The notes under the pieces are model-generated. The model saw only the letters and a program-made list of their open reading frames with translations. It made no database searches and was not told where the DNA came from. A DNA stretch of 64,000 nucleotides, taken from contig CM072885.1 of NCBI GenBank assembly GCA_037013685.1, positions 62,785,785 to 62,849,784 on the forward strand, given 5' to 3'. The stretch comes from Acridotheres tristis. Its lineage: Eukaryota; Chordata; Aves; Passeriformes; Sturnidae. A program made the translations under genes and the position numbers. How positions within the stretch are numbered: position 1 is the first letter of the stretch; each line of letters starts with the position of its first letter. Positions 1 through 12,870 of the stretch are shown piece after piece.

Positions 1-126
1 AAGGCCAGGCTGGATGGGGCTCTGAGCAACCTGGGATAGTGGAAGGTGTCCCTGCCCATGGCAGGGAATTGGAACTGGATGAGCTTTAAGGTCCCTTCTA
101 ATCCAAACCATTCTATAATTCTACGG
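1..126 (+). repeat. CR1 retroposon 3' end, cut by the window edge
   Basis: Sense copy of an avian CR1 3' region (CTGAGCAACCTGG, then GGTGTCCCTGCCCATGGCAGG). It ends in two degenerate copies of the CR1 octamer tail (TTCTATAATTCTACGG). The left part continues outside the window. Confidence 0.9.
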
Positions 127-1422
127 TTCCTGTATTCAGAAGGATAATGAATTTCAGCCATAGTGGGGCTTTGCAGTAATATTTTTAATATAATACATAA
201 TTTTGAGTCCACAGAACTTAAAGATCAGCTTTGTCACTGTATGTTTCCTCTCAATGTAATTACAAGCATTTGACAAGATGCTTTTTCTTAATATAGTTAT
301 GAAAGAACCATAATTCTTAGTATTTATTACTGTTGCATGAAGTAGACATTCTGCTGTTTTTATTCCAAGCTTCTCTATACAAATATGGACAATACATTGT
401 GTTGGTGCAGATATTATTTTTCTATTCTGATAAAACTTTAAAAAAAATTTGATAAAATACGTCTCTAAATGCAAATGCTGAATTTTTGCTCAGTAAGTTG
501 CCCCCATGCATTCAAACTCCCCCCCACTTAAATACTGTTTGCTGAAGTTATTTTTTTTCAGTAAAGCATGTTTTGATTTTAATAAAATATCTCAGTTCTG
601 CTTTTATAGAGTGAGGAGTTTCCAACTGTTGTTTTTAAATTACTTCTCATTTCAAAATGGAATTTATGTTAGAGGAGTTTTAAAAATAGAAGAAATGAAA
701 ACAAAATATTATAAGTTGTTGACGTAAAACATTTGGTTCACAGTAATTAAAAACATTTTTGAAAACAAACACTTTAGCTTTGCATTCTAATTTGGGACAT
801 ATCTCCCTCCTTTTCTTTTCTTTTTGTGAAATGCAGTGAAACTTTCATTAGAGAGAAAAAAGTAATTTATTGCCCTTCTTATCTTGCTTAAATGCCTATG
901 ATGCCTACTTTTCATTGCCACTGTTCATAGCAGACCTATTGACTCTTATTTTAGATTGAGATGGTCCATTTGATTTGGTCCATTTTCTTCATTTTACTGA
1001 TCCTTGTCCCTCAGGTTACAAAAAGCTAAAAGGAACAGATTTGCTATCATCAGTAAGACTTACTTTAATAGACATTTTGAAAAGAAACAGAATATTTTAC
1101 AGAACTCTATGCCAAAATACCATCTCTATCAATGGGAGATTCTGGTCTGAGATGAAAGTTTGAACAGGGAGCAGATGAGCAACATAAACATATGAAGAGA
1201 AGCAGTGAGACCAAAATAGGAGCAGAATGCCAGTGTATTGTAGTGGAACCAGAGACTCTTGCTTCTATGGGTAGAATTGGAAGACTGGGCAAAAGAAGGA
1301 GCAGAGATGGAGAACTTTGTCAAGAGAAACAGTGGCCAATGTCTTCAAAAGAAATAGGATTTGGTATGAATTAGTTCTGTGATGGAGATTCTTTAAGGTG
1401 AAGCCACATACTCTGCTTAAAG

Positions 1423-1888
1423 AAATCACAGAATCACAGGGATGCCTGGGTGGGAAGGGACCTTAAAGACCACCTTGTTCCAGCCCCCTGCAGTGACACC
1501 TTCCACTATTCCAAATTGCTCAGAGCCCCATCCAACCTGGCCAGGAGCACTTCCAGGGATGGGGCAGCCACAGCTTCTCTGGGAAACCTGTGCCAGGACC
1601 TCAGCACCCTCACAGGGAACAATTTCTTCCCAATATCCAATCTAACCCTGCTCTGTGTCAGTGTGAAGCCATTGCCCCTTGTCCTGTCACTCCAGGCCTT
1701 GTCAAGAGTCTCTCTCCATCTTTCCTGTGGTTCCCTTCAGGCACTGGAAGGCCACAGTGAGGTCACCCCAAAGCCTTCCCCTCTCCAGGCTGAACAATCC
1801 CAATTCCCTGAGCCTTTCCTCCCAGCAGAGCTGCTCCATCCCTCTGATCATCTTGGTGTTCCTCCTCTGGACACCCTCCAGATCTGTG
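1423..1888 (-). repeat. CR1 retroposon, antisense
   Basis: It begins with the reversed tail (AATCACAGAATCACAGG) and GGAAGGGACCTTAAAGACC. It runs through the 3' region to TGGACACCCTCCAGATCT, about 465 bp. The open frames here, up to 149 codons, are translations of the repeat and not genes. It lies in the ANO2 intron, antisense to the gene. Confidence 0.92.
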
Positions 1889-3519
1889 TGCTATTCTAGA
1901 AGAGGAATGCTAAGAAAGGAATGATGTCAAAATATCCATAGATTTTCTGTGAGGCACCAATGGACAGATGCCTGTTCCTTACTCCAGAGAAGATTTCTGG
2001 TGGGAGGCAGCACAAAGGAAATATCTGTCTTGCAGAAGAGTAAGGCAAGAATGGAAAAATGTGCCCTCCAGAAGTTCTGTGACAAAGGGGCCTTATGATG
2101 TCTGGATTATTTCTAGAGCAGAAGAAATCCACGAGGCTAGAAATTGTGACAGAGCTTCTTTTGTGGTCACTAGGGAAGCATCCCACCCACTCCTTGTCCC
2201 CAGAGGACATTCTTGTTTCAAAGCCTGGCAATCCATACAAAATAGCATCTCTGAAGAGCCTGTCTTCATGAAGAAAGCCACCTGGCATCCCTGGGTTTGC
2301 TGGCAATAGGATAATTCAGGAAAAGAGAAACAGGTGGATGTGGGTGGTAGTTGTGTAATTTCTCTGAAGAACATCTCCCTCAGATATGCAAGGTTCCATA
2401 TCATGGGATAGTAGTAAAGAAAATGGGAACTGAAATTCCTTGCTCGGCCTTTGAAGGCCCTAAAGTGCAATGTTGGAAATTTGGACTTGGGAATTTGAAG
2501 TGGTTTTGTGCACTGAGCTGGCAAGTCTCATTTGAACCTGCCAGTGTTGTATCACTTCCAGACCTTTGTAAACTAGGTCTCAGGATTCAGTTGACCCACC
2601 ACACACAGGCCATGCCTGGCAGGACTGTCACAGTGTTAGTTTTCACCTCCTTTAAAATACTGAGCAAATAGTTCATTTCTTGAGCAAATAAGCAAACTGT
2701 TTTCTTTTGGCTGTTCCTCCTGCTGCCTGATGAAGCTCATCTGTGGGGAAATCAGTATTAGACATAAATCCCAATAGAAAAACACATCTTTTCTTAATAA
2801 CATTGCACATTTACTTGAATTATTTAAAAGATTCCAGATGCTTAATCTGTTGTTAATATGTTCAATCTTATTTGGATATAAATGAAATTGCTTTGTTTCT
2901 GAAGGAACGATTCCATCTTATTATTCCCACGAATAGATAATCATAGTTCTTTTATAAGACTATATGTTGTTGGGCACTTCTACTGACATAAGAATTTAAG
3001 CATTTTAGGCAACGAATGATGCAGGAGCTGGTGTCTGAGACATCAGATATTTCCTTTATTCCCTCACCCATTACCAGTTAATGTTTTGTGAGCTGCGGAT
3101 TTGGATGGATTGTTGTGCCAATATCAGTAAGTCTGAACCTCTGGGTATTCAGGATTGTGTTTAGACCATGGAGCTGTGAGAGATCTGAGCAATTCTTTCA
3201 TTAGAGTGGTGTCTAGGCTGCAAGACTTTGTAGGATTAGCACCAATTTTGGCCCCAATACCAAGTGACATGATGCCTTTGGTCATTGATTTAGGATCTTG
3301 CTTCCTCCATCCCTTGTCTCTGCAGCTGTACCAGTGACCGTGTTCTATCAAGGGTGAAAAGCAAACATGCCTTTTCCTTTTTTAAAGAGGTCATTCATGA
3401 AGAATAAACATGAGGGGGAGGTCCCTACAAATGTTCTCCCTGTCCTGGCATTGGCTTTCCTCCCATTTAGTCATGGCTGATGGGAAGTTCAGAGAGTGAA
3501 TTTTATTACACAACTAGGA

Positions 3520-3786
3520 GGGTTTGGAGTGACAGGACAAGGGACAGTGGCTTCACACTGACACAGAGCAGGGTTAGATTGGATATTAGGAAGAAATTTT
3601 TCCCTGTGAAGGTGCAGAGGTCCTGGCACAGGTTTCCCAGAGAAGCTGTGGCTGCCCCATCCCTGGAAGTGTTCCAGACCAGGCTGGATGAGGCTCTGAG
3701 CAACCTGGGCTAGTGGAAGGTGTCCCTGCCCATGGCAGGGGGTGGATGAGCTTTAAGGTCTCTTCCAACCAAGACCATTCTATGTA
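3520..3786 (+). repeat. CR1 retroposon, sense
   Basis: Sense 3' fragment starting GGAGTGACAGGACAAGG and ending CCATTCTATGTAATAG with one recognisable tail octamer. About 14 nt (the usual TTGGAACT stretch) are missing before GGATGAGC. It belongs to the same subfamily as the copies at 1423 and 59770. Confidence 0.9.
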
Positions 3787-5343
3787 ATAGAAACTTTTAG
3801 ATCAGATTTGTGCCAACAGAGGACACTCAACAAGCCCCTACAATTTTCCCATAGTTAGAGTCAACTTTAAAAGTATTCCAGCAGTTGAGTGCAAAGAACT
3901 GTAGCAAATGAGAGGATCCATCTGCATGTCTTTGGGAACTTCGAGGAAATACTGCACTGAGGACTTCACACTCTAAGCTGTTTTCTGGGAAAAAAACCCC
4001 TTTCTTTCTTAACTTTTGCTGAAATTTGATTGTGACAGGGGGTTTAAATGCAAGATTCCATATCACTCTTTTCTGTGATGACACCAGAAGTTCAGAAATT
4101 CTTTATCTTGGTATGAAAACTTGGAGTAACTTTGAGAGGAGGTAGAACATCACAAATCACCCTATTTGATTAATGGCTCCTTACAGAGATCCTCTCAGTG
4201 CATCCTCCTCATATCCAAGCATCTTGGTGATCTTTTCTGTAATTATTGAAATAGCCTAGGTAGGGTCAGCTCAGGTCTGTGCTCATCCATTAGAATATAT
4301 GCGCCCATACTCTACTTGCTCTCTCCCATGTATAAACATCTGCAATAAACATGAGTTCATCCCTTGCTAGAGGTGAATGAAGAGTTTTTGGAATTCTGAA
4401 TATTTTAGAAGGCTGATTTTGTGCATACCACTCCCCAATTCACTCCATATCCCACACGTAGAATTTACACCCATGCAGGCTGTGCATGCTTTAAAACATT
4501 CATCTCTTCATTATCTCTGAGGACGATCCAAGTATAAATTACAACCTTTTCTATCCTTTCCAGATCTGATTTTAACACAGTAACTCTCTGTTCTCCAAGA
4601 ACACTTGATATCACTTTTTACTTTTCTGAGCATTATTGCTGTTTTGAATTATGCTTCTTGTTGGATCAGCCTTAATTTGTCCTCCTTGAATCTCATTCTA
4701 TTTCATGCTTGTATTTCTGCTGTCTCAACTGGTATTTCAGCTTTTTCAGCCTGGTATTTAATCTCTGCTCCCTTCTCTATTCACCTGTCCTAACTTAGCA
4801 TTCTCTGCAAACCCAATTGACATGGCCTGGAGAGTTGTTGCCATGTTAAATGTAGGATACACTGTGATCTCTGACTAGATACCACCTCACAGTTTCATGT
4901 GCATGTTTCCACTACTTTCACCACTTACTTGGTTTGGGGTTACAGGCATTTATTTTGTTGATAGACCTACCCTTTTTTTTGTCAATTGTAGGAAAGACAG
5001 AGAAACATTTTAAAGAAAATTAAATGTGAAGCCTACTGTTTCCCATTTTGCCAACTTGCTTTATATTAAATCCAAATGAGGTTTTTCAAAGCATCTTTTG
5101 ATAGATCTGCATTTTAATGCCAATTGCCAACACAACTGTTTCTTCAGAAAGAAAAAAAAAAGGGGAAAATAATATGGGATGCTGGTAGGAAGTAGCACCC
5201 TGAAGAGCTTTGTGTGTTTCCTACACAGTTTTAGCACATATATACAGTAGGAATAAATATTTCCTAATTCATTGTATGAGTAGTTATCATTTCTCTGTTT
5301 GGAAATTTGAAAGGACTTGCAATTAAATTGCTATGGATCAAGG

Positions 5344-5570
5344 GAAGTTAAGGTTGGACATCAGGAAGAATTTCATCACATAGAGGGCGATTAGACATTG
5401 GAAGGGGCTGCCCAGAGAGGCAGTGGAATCCCCATCCTTGGAGGTGTTTAAGGAAAGACTGGATGTGGCACTCATTGCTCTGGTTTAGTTGACAAGATGG
5501 TGTTTGGTCAAAGCTTGGACTCACTGATCTCAGGGTTCTTGTTCCAACCTGATTGATTCTGTGATTCATG
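5344..5570 (+). repeat. CR1 retroposon of a second subfamily, sense
   Basis: This copy shows GGTTGGACATCAGGAAGAAT, GGGCTGCCCAGAGAGGCAG, GGCACTCATTGCTCTGGTTT and the tail GATTCTGTGATTCATG. This is the CR1 type with the GTTGACA-TGGTGTTTGGTCA motif, distinct from the CATGGCAGGG type that dominates the window. Confidence 0.88.
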
Positions 5571-5599
5571 AGGAAGTCATTGGCAATTTGATACCATCA

Positions 5600-5662
5600 G
5601 ATATGTATACATATATATATGTGTGTATGTAAATATATAAATATATATATATATGTATGTCT
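5600..5662. repeat. TA/TATG-rich microsatellite
   Basis: A 60-bp alternating TA tract with interspersed GTAT and GTGTG units, immediately after the CR1 copy. It is a likely slippage-prone, polymorphic locus. Confidence 0.85.
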
Positions 5663-8277
5663 AAAGATAATGCTTATAATTCCAAAATGTATAGATTTCA
5701 TTACCCTTCCAAGTCCATTAATAGAGTTTGTCTCCTTGTATTTGCCTTTCCTTGCTTTATTGACACCTCTTAATTACTATTCCATACTCCCCCACTCTTG
5801 TTGGGTTTTGGGGGGAGGCTGAATGTGTGTGAAGGTACAGGAGTGCTCGTTATGGACCTCTCCTTGCTATAGACTTTCTCCATGATTAGCCAAACAAAAT
5901 ATTTTCCCTGGACATGAGATCAGAGCAAGGGACAGTGCCAATGACAATGACAGAGGAAACAGGGGCAGGACTCTTGTAACTCCAAAATGTATCTTTTTTG
6001 AAGCAAAATGGAGAGAGGTGGAGGCCCCTCGCTCTTGTATCCTTTCCCATCCTTCCAGTCTTCCATTTGCTGTTTATCCAGAACTCTTTTCTGCACGTCA
6101 TCTCTCTGTTATTGGCAAAAGTTTGCCTCTGTAGATTGTGTTCTGCAACTGCGTTTCAAACTTTATAGCAAATTCAAATGTTAGAATACAAACTTAATTA
6201 ATACTTTACAGCTGGTAATAAATGCTCTGGAGCCAGGGAAAGAATTTTGCATAGCCACATCCCCCTTTTAATCCTCTCTCTGCTCCTCAAGCTTTTCATT
6301 ACCAGTTTAAAAACGTTGCTAAAATTTACACCACTGTGCTCTCCTCTGGTGCTGGTGTGATCATTCACAGTTTGTGTAAGCTAAATTTGAAATTGCAACC
6401 CAAGGAAGCCGATAATGTGTTGCATGTCTTTGTCTCACGCTTTGTGTGGGGATAAGTGACTTCACATGGCGTAAGACAATGGAGAATCATGTTTTAAGTG
6501 TGCAATGCCAAAGCCTTAGAGTGAGATCTTGCTTCACTGGGAGTTCTGTGATGATTTCACAGAGCGAGATGTTCAGTCCAGATTCTTCTAGCTAGGACAC
6601 CGACACAGAATCAGGCCAGAAAAGCTTCAAGGGAACATGAAAAGGACATCTTTCCTCAGAGTCTTGCACTTAAATGCATGTCTTCCAGAACTGAAATCAT
6701 AAGCTCAGTTGTATTTAATTCAGAGAACTGTAATCTGCGCTTTGCAAATCACAAAATTGCGAGCTGCCTTAGTTCCATTGGGCCCAAATTGCTAATATGA
6801 AAGTGTGTCATGAGATAAAATAAGTAATATTAAAGATAAAGTTCAGGTGAACTGAGAGAATAGACTTGGAGTTACAAAAGATAACGTAATTTTGCAGATT
6901 TTTATATTTTAAAAAGAGATACTGCAAGTAGGCAACTGATTGTGTGACCAATGGACTCACACAGAGCTGTTAGTCCTGTGCTTAAAATAATTTACAGAGA
7001 GAAACTCCTAAATTAAATCACTGCCAGTAATTTAAATGGTGGTGAATTATGGGAACTACTACAAGTTAGGGTTTTTTTTGAAAAGTTATGCATGATAAAA
7101 TGTTTTAAAATGGGTTGTGTTTATTATTCCATTAACTTCTCCATTAGATGTTCACAGTTTACATGAGAAAGTGTGAAACCAGATTGACTATTACAATAGT
7201 GGTGCTCTGGATTTCAGGGTACAAAGTGGAGGTTGGAAATCCAGTGAACTCCAGGACAGTGAAATTCTATTTTTTTTTTCTAAAATCAGTCTTTGAAACT
7301 GACTTTGTTTTCCCTGATAGTTCCATGTCCAGTCAATATCAAAGCATATTAAATTGATTTAACCATGCAAAGTAAAGTAGGAACATGTCTGGCTCAAAAT
7401 CTGTCTTCCTTATGCTTTACTATATTTATTTAAGAGTATTTTAAAGCCACATGTGGAATTTCATTACATTCTTTGAGACTTTTCAGGAGATACACTAAAA
7501 AACAAAAGCTAAGCAGGTGACAGGGTATTCCTTCATGCCCTGAACTGAATTTGTGACATTCCAGCACCATCTTCTCTACTATGGCAGGCCTGGGTACCAT
7601 TGTCATTCAGGGGCTTTGGAAATCCCACCAGATGTATTCGTTCAGCTGGCCCTGTGCCTTCTCAGGATCAGCCTCATCATGATTTATTAACCATCTACAA
7701 AGAGCATTGACAAACAATGAATATTTATGACTACAGATGTAACCCTATTGTTTGTGCAAATTACAGTGTTTTCCTAGTAATATTCTGAATGGCTTCAAGT
7801 TGACATAAATAATTCATACTTGTAAAGCCATATGTTAAACTGTCATTGTAAAAGACTAAGTGCTGCCAGTTTTCACTTGAACCATATGTAAATATCAAGC
7901 ACTTGATATTAAACAGTGATATAAAGTCTAAGCACCTTAATGCCACTTACACAATAAAGATTGCAATATGCCACAATGCATTGAGTGCCAATGTCAAAAG
8001 AAGTTTAACTGCAGCAAAGAAACCATTTTTATTCCTGAGTAAATTACAGCATATTCATTTAACCAAGTCTGGCTTTACAGATTGAAATTACAGTGAGAGT
8101 AGACCTCCAGCCTTTGTCACTATTACTGGGTGAAGGAGACAGCTTGAAATATTTCCAAGAATCCACTGCAAGTGGCTAGTTTTCATCAAGGCACTCATTG
8201 CATGCATGCGACATACATTTTCATACATTTAATGTGTCTGTATATATAGATGTGTGTGTCAAATGTGTGCAAATGCT

Positions 8278-8384
8278 GTACCACAGGCAGAGACACCTTC
8301 CACTAGCCCAGGTTCTTCAAGCCCCATCCAACTTGGCCTTGGACACTTCTATGGATACGGCAGCCACAGCTTCTCCAAGACTTT
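8278..8384 (-). repeat. CR1 fragment, antisense
   Basis: An internal 3' piece of the dominant CR1 type (GACACCTTCCACTAGCCCAG through GCAGCCACAGCTTCTCCAAG). The tail and upstream parts are missing, so it is a truncated or eroded copy. Confidence 0.85.
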
Positions 8385-10441
8385 TTATTTTTCATCAGGA
8401 ATTTCAGAATATAGTGTTAAGACTCATAAGGAGTAGAAAGTGCTTGGATTTATGGATTCTTCCCTCCATTCTGCCAGCATCTCCACTGACAGAGATGAGG
8501 CTGGCATCCTCTTTCCTGCTAGGCTCCATGGCCGGAAGCACAACCCTCACTCACCACACAAGGCATTTCTGGTCCTGTGGGAGGGCTGTGAGTCTCCTGA
8601 GGCACAGAGACTTGGCTACTCACACATACTTTCATGAGCCCTGTTATGTGAAGGGCCAAGTTGCTGGAACCCTGAAACCTGGAAGTTTTGAACTTTCTTT
8701 GCTTTCTGACACTGACCCCTAAAAGAGCACCGTTTTTGACTTGAAGCCTTGGAGAGGGCTTCCAAGTTTGAGTGAGTGATGGAGATGGAATCACTGGTGT
8801 GTACTTAGACTAAAGGTGTGTAATTTCACATGGTGAAGGGTTTTGAATTCAGAATACAGCAATAGATAATGGGACAAGATGGAGGTTCTTGGGTGTTGTC
8901 TTTTTCTTCCTTTTTGTTCCTTCTTCTTCATGATTTCAGGTAGTAGTTTCTGGTTGCATAGAAAATCTAGCAGTGCAGGTCACAGGTGTTTGGTTATTGG
9001 GTCAAAAGTATAAATAATATAGAGGTTGGCTCTTAATTGGATGGTTTGACTTCAAAAGACCTTGTAACTAGCTAGGTTCACCACATGTTCTCACTTTTGG
9101 CTTGACAGCTAGAAGTGCTGAAGAAGTCTCTGTACTTTAGATAAGATTTAATAAACAAGTCTGAACAAGAAATCTGTCTCTTGAGCATTCTCTCCTGACT
9201 CTGAGTGAAGGCAGAAGATAAAAGGTAGCCACTAACACCAAGTCAGTTGCCTGTATCAGGGCTATAGTCTGTGGGATATTTAATTCCAACCCCATTACAG
9301 GAGAAGAAATACAGGTGTGGGCTTGGCTGATCGTTCCCATTCTAAGGGAGTGGTCTCAGCCAGCTTAAAAGCCAAGAGGTTGCCTAATGATAGTTCAGGA
9401 GAACCCACAGCTAAACTCCAAAATTCTCACAGTAGATGTTCATAACTGACAAATTTGCAGCTAAATGCCAAGGCTGGAGGATGCAGATAGGCAAATTCAG
9501 CTTGGAAATAAGCCATACATTTTCAACAGCTAAGGTAATTAGCAATTGGAATGACCTAATAAGGCTTGTAACTGACCATCACAGAAAATCTTAAGGTGTG
9601 ATTAGAGGTTTTTTAAAAAAACTAGTTAAATCACATTTATTATCCTTATAGCAAAAATCGTATTAAGGAAGTTGTGTGGTTACAAAGGAGACTAAGACTG
9701 AGTGGTTAAAAATAGCATTGCTTAGCCTTAAAATCCATTAACTTCCATGATCCCAGTACTGAGCCGTGCACACACTTCTCACAGCTCTCTACTGTGCATT
9801 GCTTCCACAATTTGGATTTAGAGTGTATCCACTAAGCTCCACTGAAGCTAATGGTGTGTCTGTGCTACTCTGCATGTTTCAAAGACAGCGAAAATTTTTA
9901 ATTGAAGGTTTTGCAGTTCTTCATCTGTCTCCAAATGAGTCTTGGCACTTTGTTTTCCATGTGCAATCCTGGGACAGAACATTGCTCACAAAACACAACC
10001 ACATTTACTGTTAAAATCCCACTGCTGCTTGAGCGAGAAGAACAGAAAATTAATTTCTCTCTTTTAATGGGTTTTAAACCAAAAGCACTTTCTTTCGCTT
10101 CCGTGGGAGTGTGAAAGTACAACTTCTAGATTCAGACAGGGATAGACCCAGGCATTGCAGATGCTCAGCATGGCAGCAGTTTTTTCTTTCCTCACAGAAG
10201 TCTAAAGGCTAATACAAGCCCTCAAAAACTTTGACTCCCAAATACAGGCTGACAGAATCCCATAAACTTGGCCAAACTTTCTTAATTGTAATGACTACTG
10301 TGGCCACTGCAAGATCCCAGAAATGCTGATGGTCCTTGAAGGTGCTCCTTTTTGTGTCATCACCCTGGAATTGATTGTTTTCCAAAATTGTCCATTCTGC
10401 AGGCTTTTTCTGGCTCATAATTTCCGAATGGCTCGTTTTCC

Positions 10442-10469
10442 AAAGGATCTTTTTCCAAAAAGATCCTTT
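10442..10469. repeat. Perfect 13-bp inverted repeat with 2-bp spacer
   Basis: AAAGGATCTTTTT and its exact reverse complement AAAAAGATCCTTT are separated by CC. The sequence could form a tight hairpin in DNA or RNA. No mobile-element context is visible. Confidence 0.9.
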
Positions 10470-11757
10470 TCTCCTTGTCTTAGACTTATTTCAAGGCCCA
10501 AGTAAAATTATAGGGATCCCTTATTTCAAAAGCAGCTCATTTCATGCCTTGTCTTGTGCCTGCAGTGCACAGGCAGTGCTTTAGGTGTCACACAAATACA
10601 AAAGAGCTATATTTGATACCACAGTTCGTATTTCTAGATACTCACTTGGACAGTTCTGTTTTTGCACAAATTGAAGCTTTTGTATTGAAGTAGAAATTAA
10701 AGTAGAAATCTACTAAGAAATGTGCAGTTATAAAAATGGCAATAATTATAGAATCTATTTGAAGCTTTCTGGGCATACTTAGACATGAATTTCTGGATTT
10801 TGTGATTGGAAATATAATTTTGTAGCTTATTTTTGTTGCTAGCAGTTTAAGACCTTAGAGAGGAGTCCTGGATTTTGTTTTTCTCTGAGCATCTTTTACT
10901 AGATTCCAGTCAATTATTACAGCTCTGTGCAAGTTCAGTGAAATCATTGGGATCACCCAGGTGCAACCACAGTGAAGACACTGAATTTCAGCACTGGAAC
11001 TACAAAACAGGATGGAGAAGAGAGAAAATCTCTGGCTGTACTCCCCAGGTGCAGGTTGAGCTGGCATTGCTGATGGTTAGAAACACCTGCTTGGAGGAGG
11101 TGTTGTCTTGAGGGAAAATATTAATTAATAACTGAAATACTTGTGATCTGAGCAAAGTGGCTGTGGTTTAATTCACAGAGAAACACAGAACTGTTTTCAA
11201 GAGCTGCCTGGTGCTGTCCAAGTGCAGGGTACTTCCAGCTTTCCACAGCTCAGAGGCCCACCCACCTGAGGATGCAGAGCTGGATCTTTGCCATGTTAGG
11301 TAACTCATATGGAAATAAACCATCCAGAAAAATATAGAAGAGATTTAATTTTATCCTTCTTTCTTGATTTTTTAAACTAATTTTTTAAAATTTATTATTT
11401 TTTAGTAGGAAAATAGTTGTATCTGTTCAAGGAACACATTCAATTCACCATTAAACATGAAAACAGGAGCACATCACTGCACACAGACCAAAACCTTCTT
11501 TTTCCTCCACTAGGATTGCAAATCCATCATTGTATTGAAGGAAAATGAAAGTAAGATTTTTAAAGTAAATCTTTTAGCTTGCCTTTGGCACAAAACCAAA
11601 CAATTTCTATTGTGAGGTTTTTCTGTCTGCATATAAATATTCCCCTGCAGCAGAGTTCATCTTGGGGAATGTTCCCCAGCGTAACATATCTGTCACTGAG
11701 ATTGTTCTTCAGATGATCCATTTCATCTTGTTGCGTCAATAAATACTTACACTTTTT

Positions 11758-12018
11758 GAGCTGCTCCAGAATGAGGATCATCCATCCCAGCTCCTGGCCC
11801 TGCACAGACACCCCAACAATCCCACCCTGCGCATCCCTGGGAGCGTTGTCCAAACACTCCTGGAGCTCTGGCAGCCTCGGGGCTGTGACCATTCCCTGGG
11901 GAGCCTGTTCAGTGCCCCACACCCTCTGGGGGAGGAACCTTTCCCTGATATCCACCCTAACCCTGCCCTGACTCAACTTCATCCTGTTTCCTTGAGTCCG
12001 GTCTCTGGTCACAAGAAC
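11758..12018 (-). repeat. CR1 retroposon of a third subfamily, antisense
   Basis: It contains CTGCTCCAGAATGAGGATCA, CCTGGGAGCGTTGTCCAAAC, GCCTCGGGGCTGTGACCA, ACCCTGCCCTGACTCAACTT and TCCTGTTTCCTTGAGTCCGG. These are the signatures of the CR1 type whose sense strand reads GGACAACGCTCTCAGG. The sense copy at 36601 is a relative. The 3' tail is lost. Confidence 0.85.
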
Positions 12019-12377
12019 AGAAGGTAGCTTTCCACTGCCTGGATACACTGGTAGCTCTGGGATGGATGAGGATGAATTGGGAAAAACTGAGATGGACTGG
12101 GAACTCTAGGAGGGACTAGGAGCAGCTGAAACTTCTGGGATGGAGTGGGAGCTTTAGGATATTCAGTTAAATTTCCAAATTTGTTTTTTGCCATATATGC
12201 AAAGTAACTCAGTTTCTTCATCCAGCATTTCCTTTCTTCTCATGTTGACTTAGCAGCTTCTCATGTTATTCAGATCTCCCTTTGGCTGAGTGCTACAGAC
12301 CATGGCAAACTCATGGAAAAGTAAGGTTCAAGGAAGCACAAGCAAGGAAGAGCAAGCTGAGAAGGTCTGACGACCAT

Positions 12378-12870
12378 TGTGGTGCAATCCCAGCCAGCAG
12401 CTACTCCCCAACAACAGGATAAGGGAGAGAATGGGAATAGTAAAAGGGAGAAAATCCCTGGTTGGGATAAAGGAAGATTAATAGCAAAGCAAAGCAAGGA
12501 ATTCCCTCCTTGCGATGGATGGGCAGGTGTTTAGCCATCCCCAGGAGAGCAGGGCCCCATCACACACAACAGTTCCTCAGGAAGAGAGACACCATTACTC
12601 CAAACATCCCTCCCTCCTTCTTCTCCCCACTTTATACACTGATGATGATGCCATAAGGTTTGGAATGTTCCTTTGGTCATTTGGGGTCACCTGTCCTGGC
12701 TGTGTCTCCTCTTAAATTCTTTCAGCAGTGTGGCAGCAGGAAAGGCCTTGGCTCAGTGTAAGCTCTGCTCAGCAATAACAGACCCATCTCTGTATTATCA
12801 GCCCGTGTTCAGCACAAGCACAAGGCACAGCCCCACACCAGCCACAGCCCCATACAGCCCCTAGTAGAAC
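12378..12870 (-). mobile_element. Avian endogenous-retrovirus LTR, antisense, probably solo
   Basis: Reading the minus strand, this follows a common avian ERV LTR. Near 12785-12850 is the region around CTAGTAG and GGCTGTG. A TGTATAAAGTGG TATA box lies near 12630, with the GATGATG/CATCATC block just upstream. Then come CTGCTCTCCTGGGGATGGCT, CCTTGCTTTGCTTTGCT, and an end resembling GGGATTGCACCACA. The outer edge near 12870 is eroded and no target duplication is clear. I saw no retroviral gag, pol or env on either side, so a solo LTR is likeliest. It lies antisense in the ANO2 intron. Confidence 0.7.

Noticed and set aside
1450..1899. 149-codon ORF
   Set aside because: It lies entirely inside an antisense CR1 copy. 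The same peptide phrases (L-R-A-P-S-N-L, D-G-A-A-T-A-S-L-G-N-L) recur at every copy of this repeat in the window.
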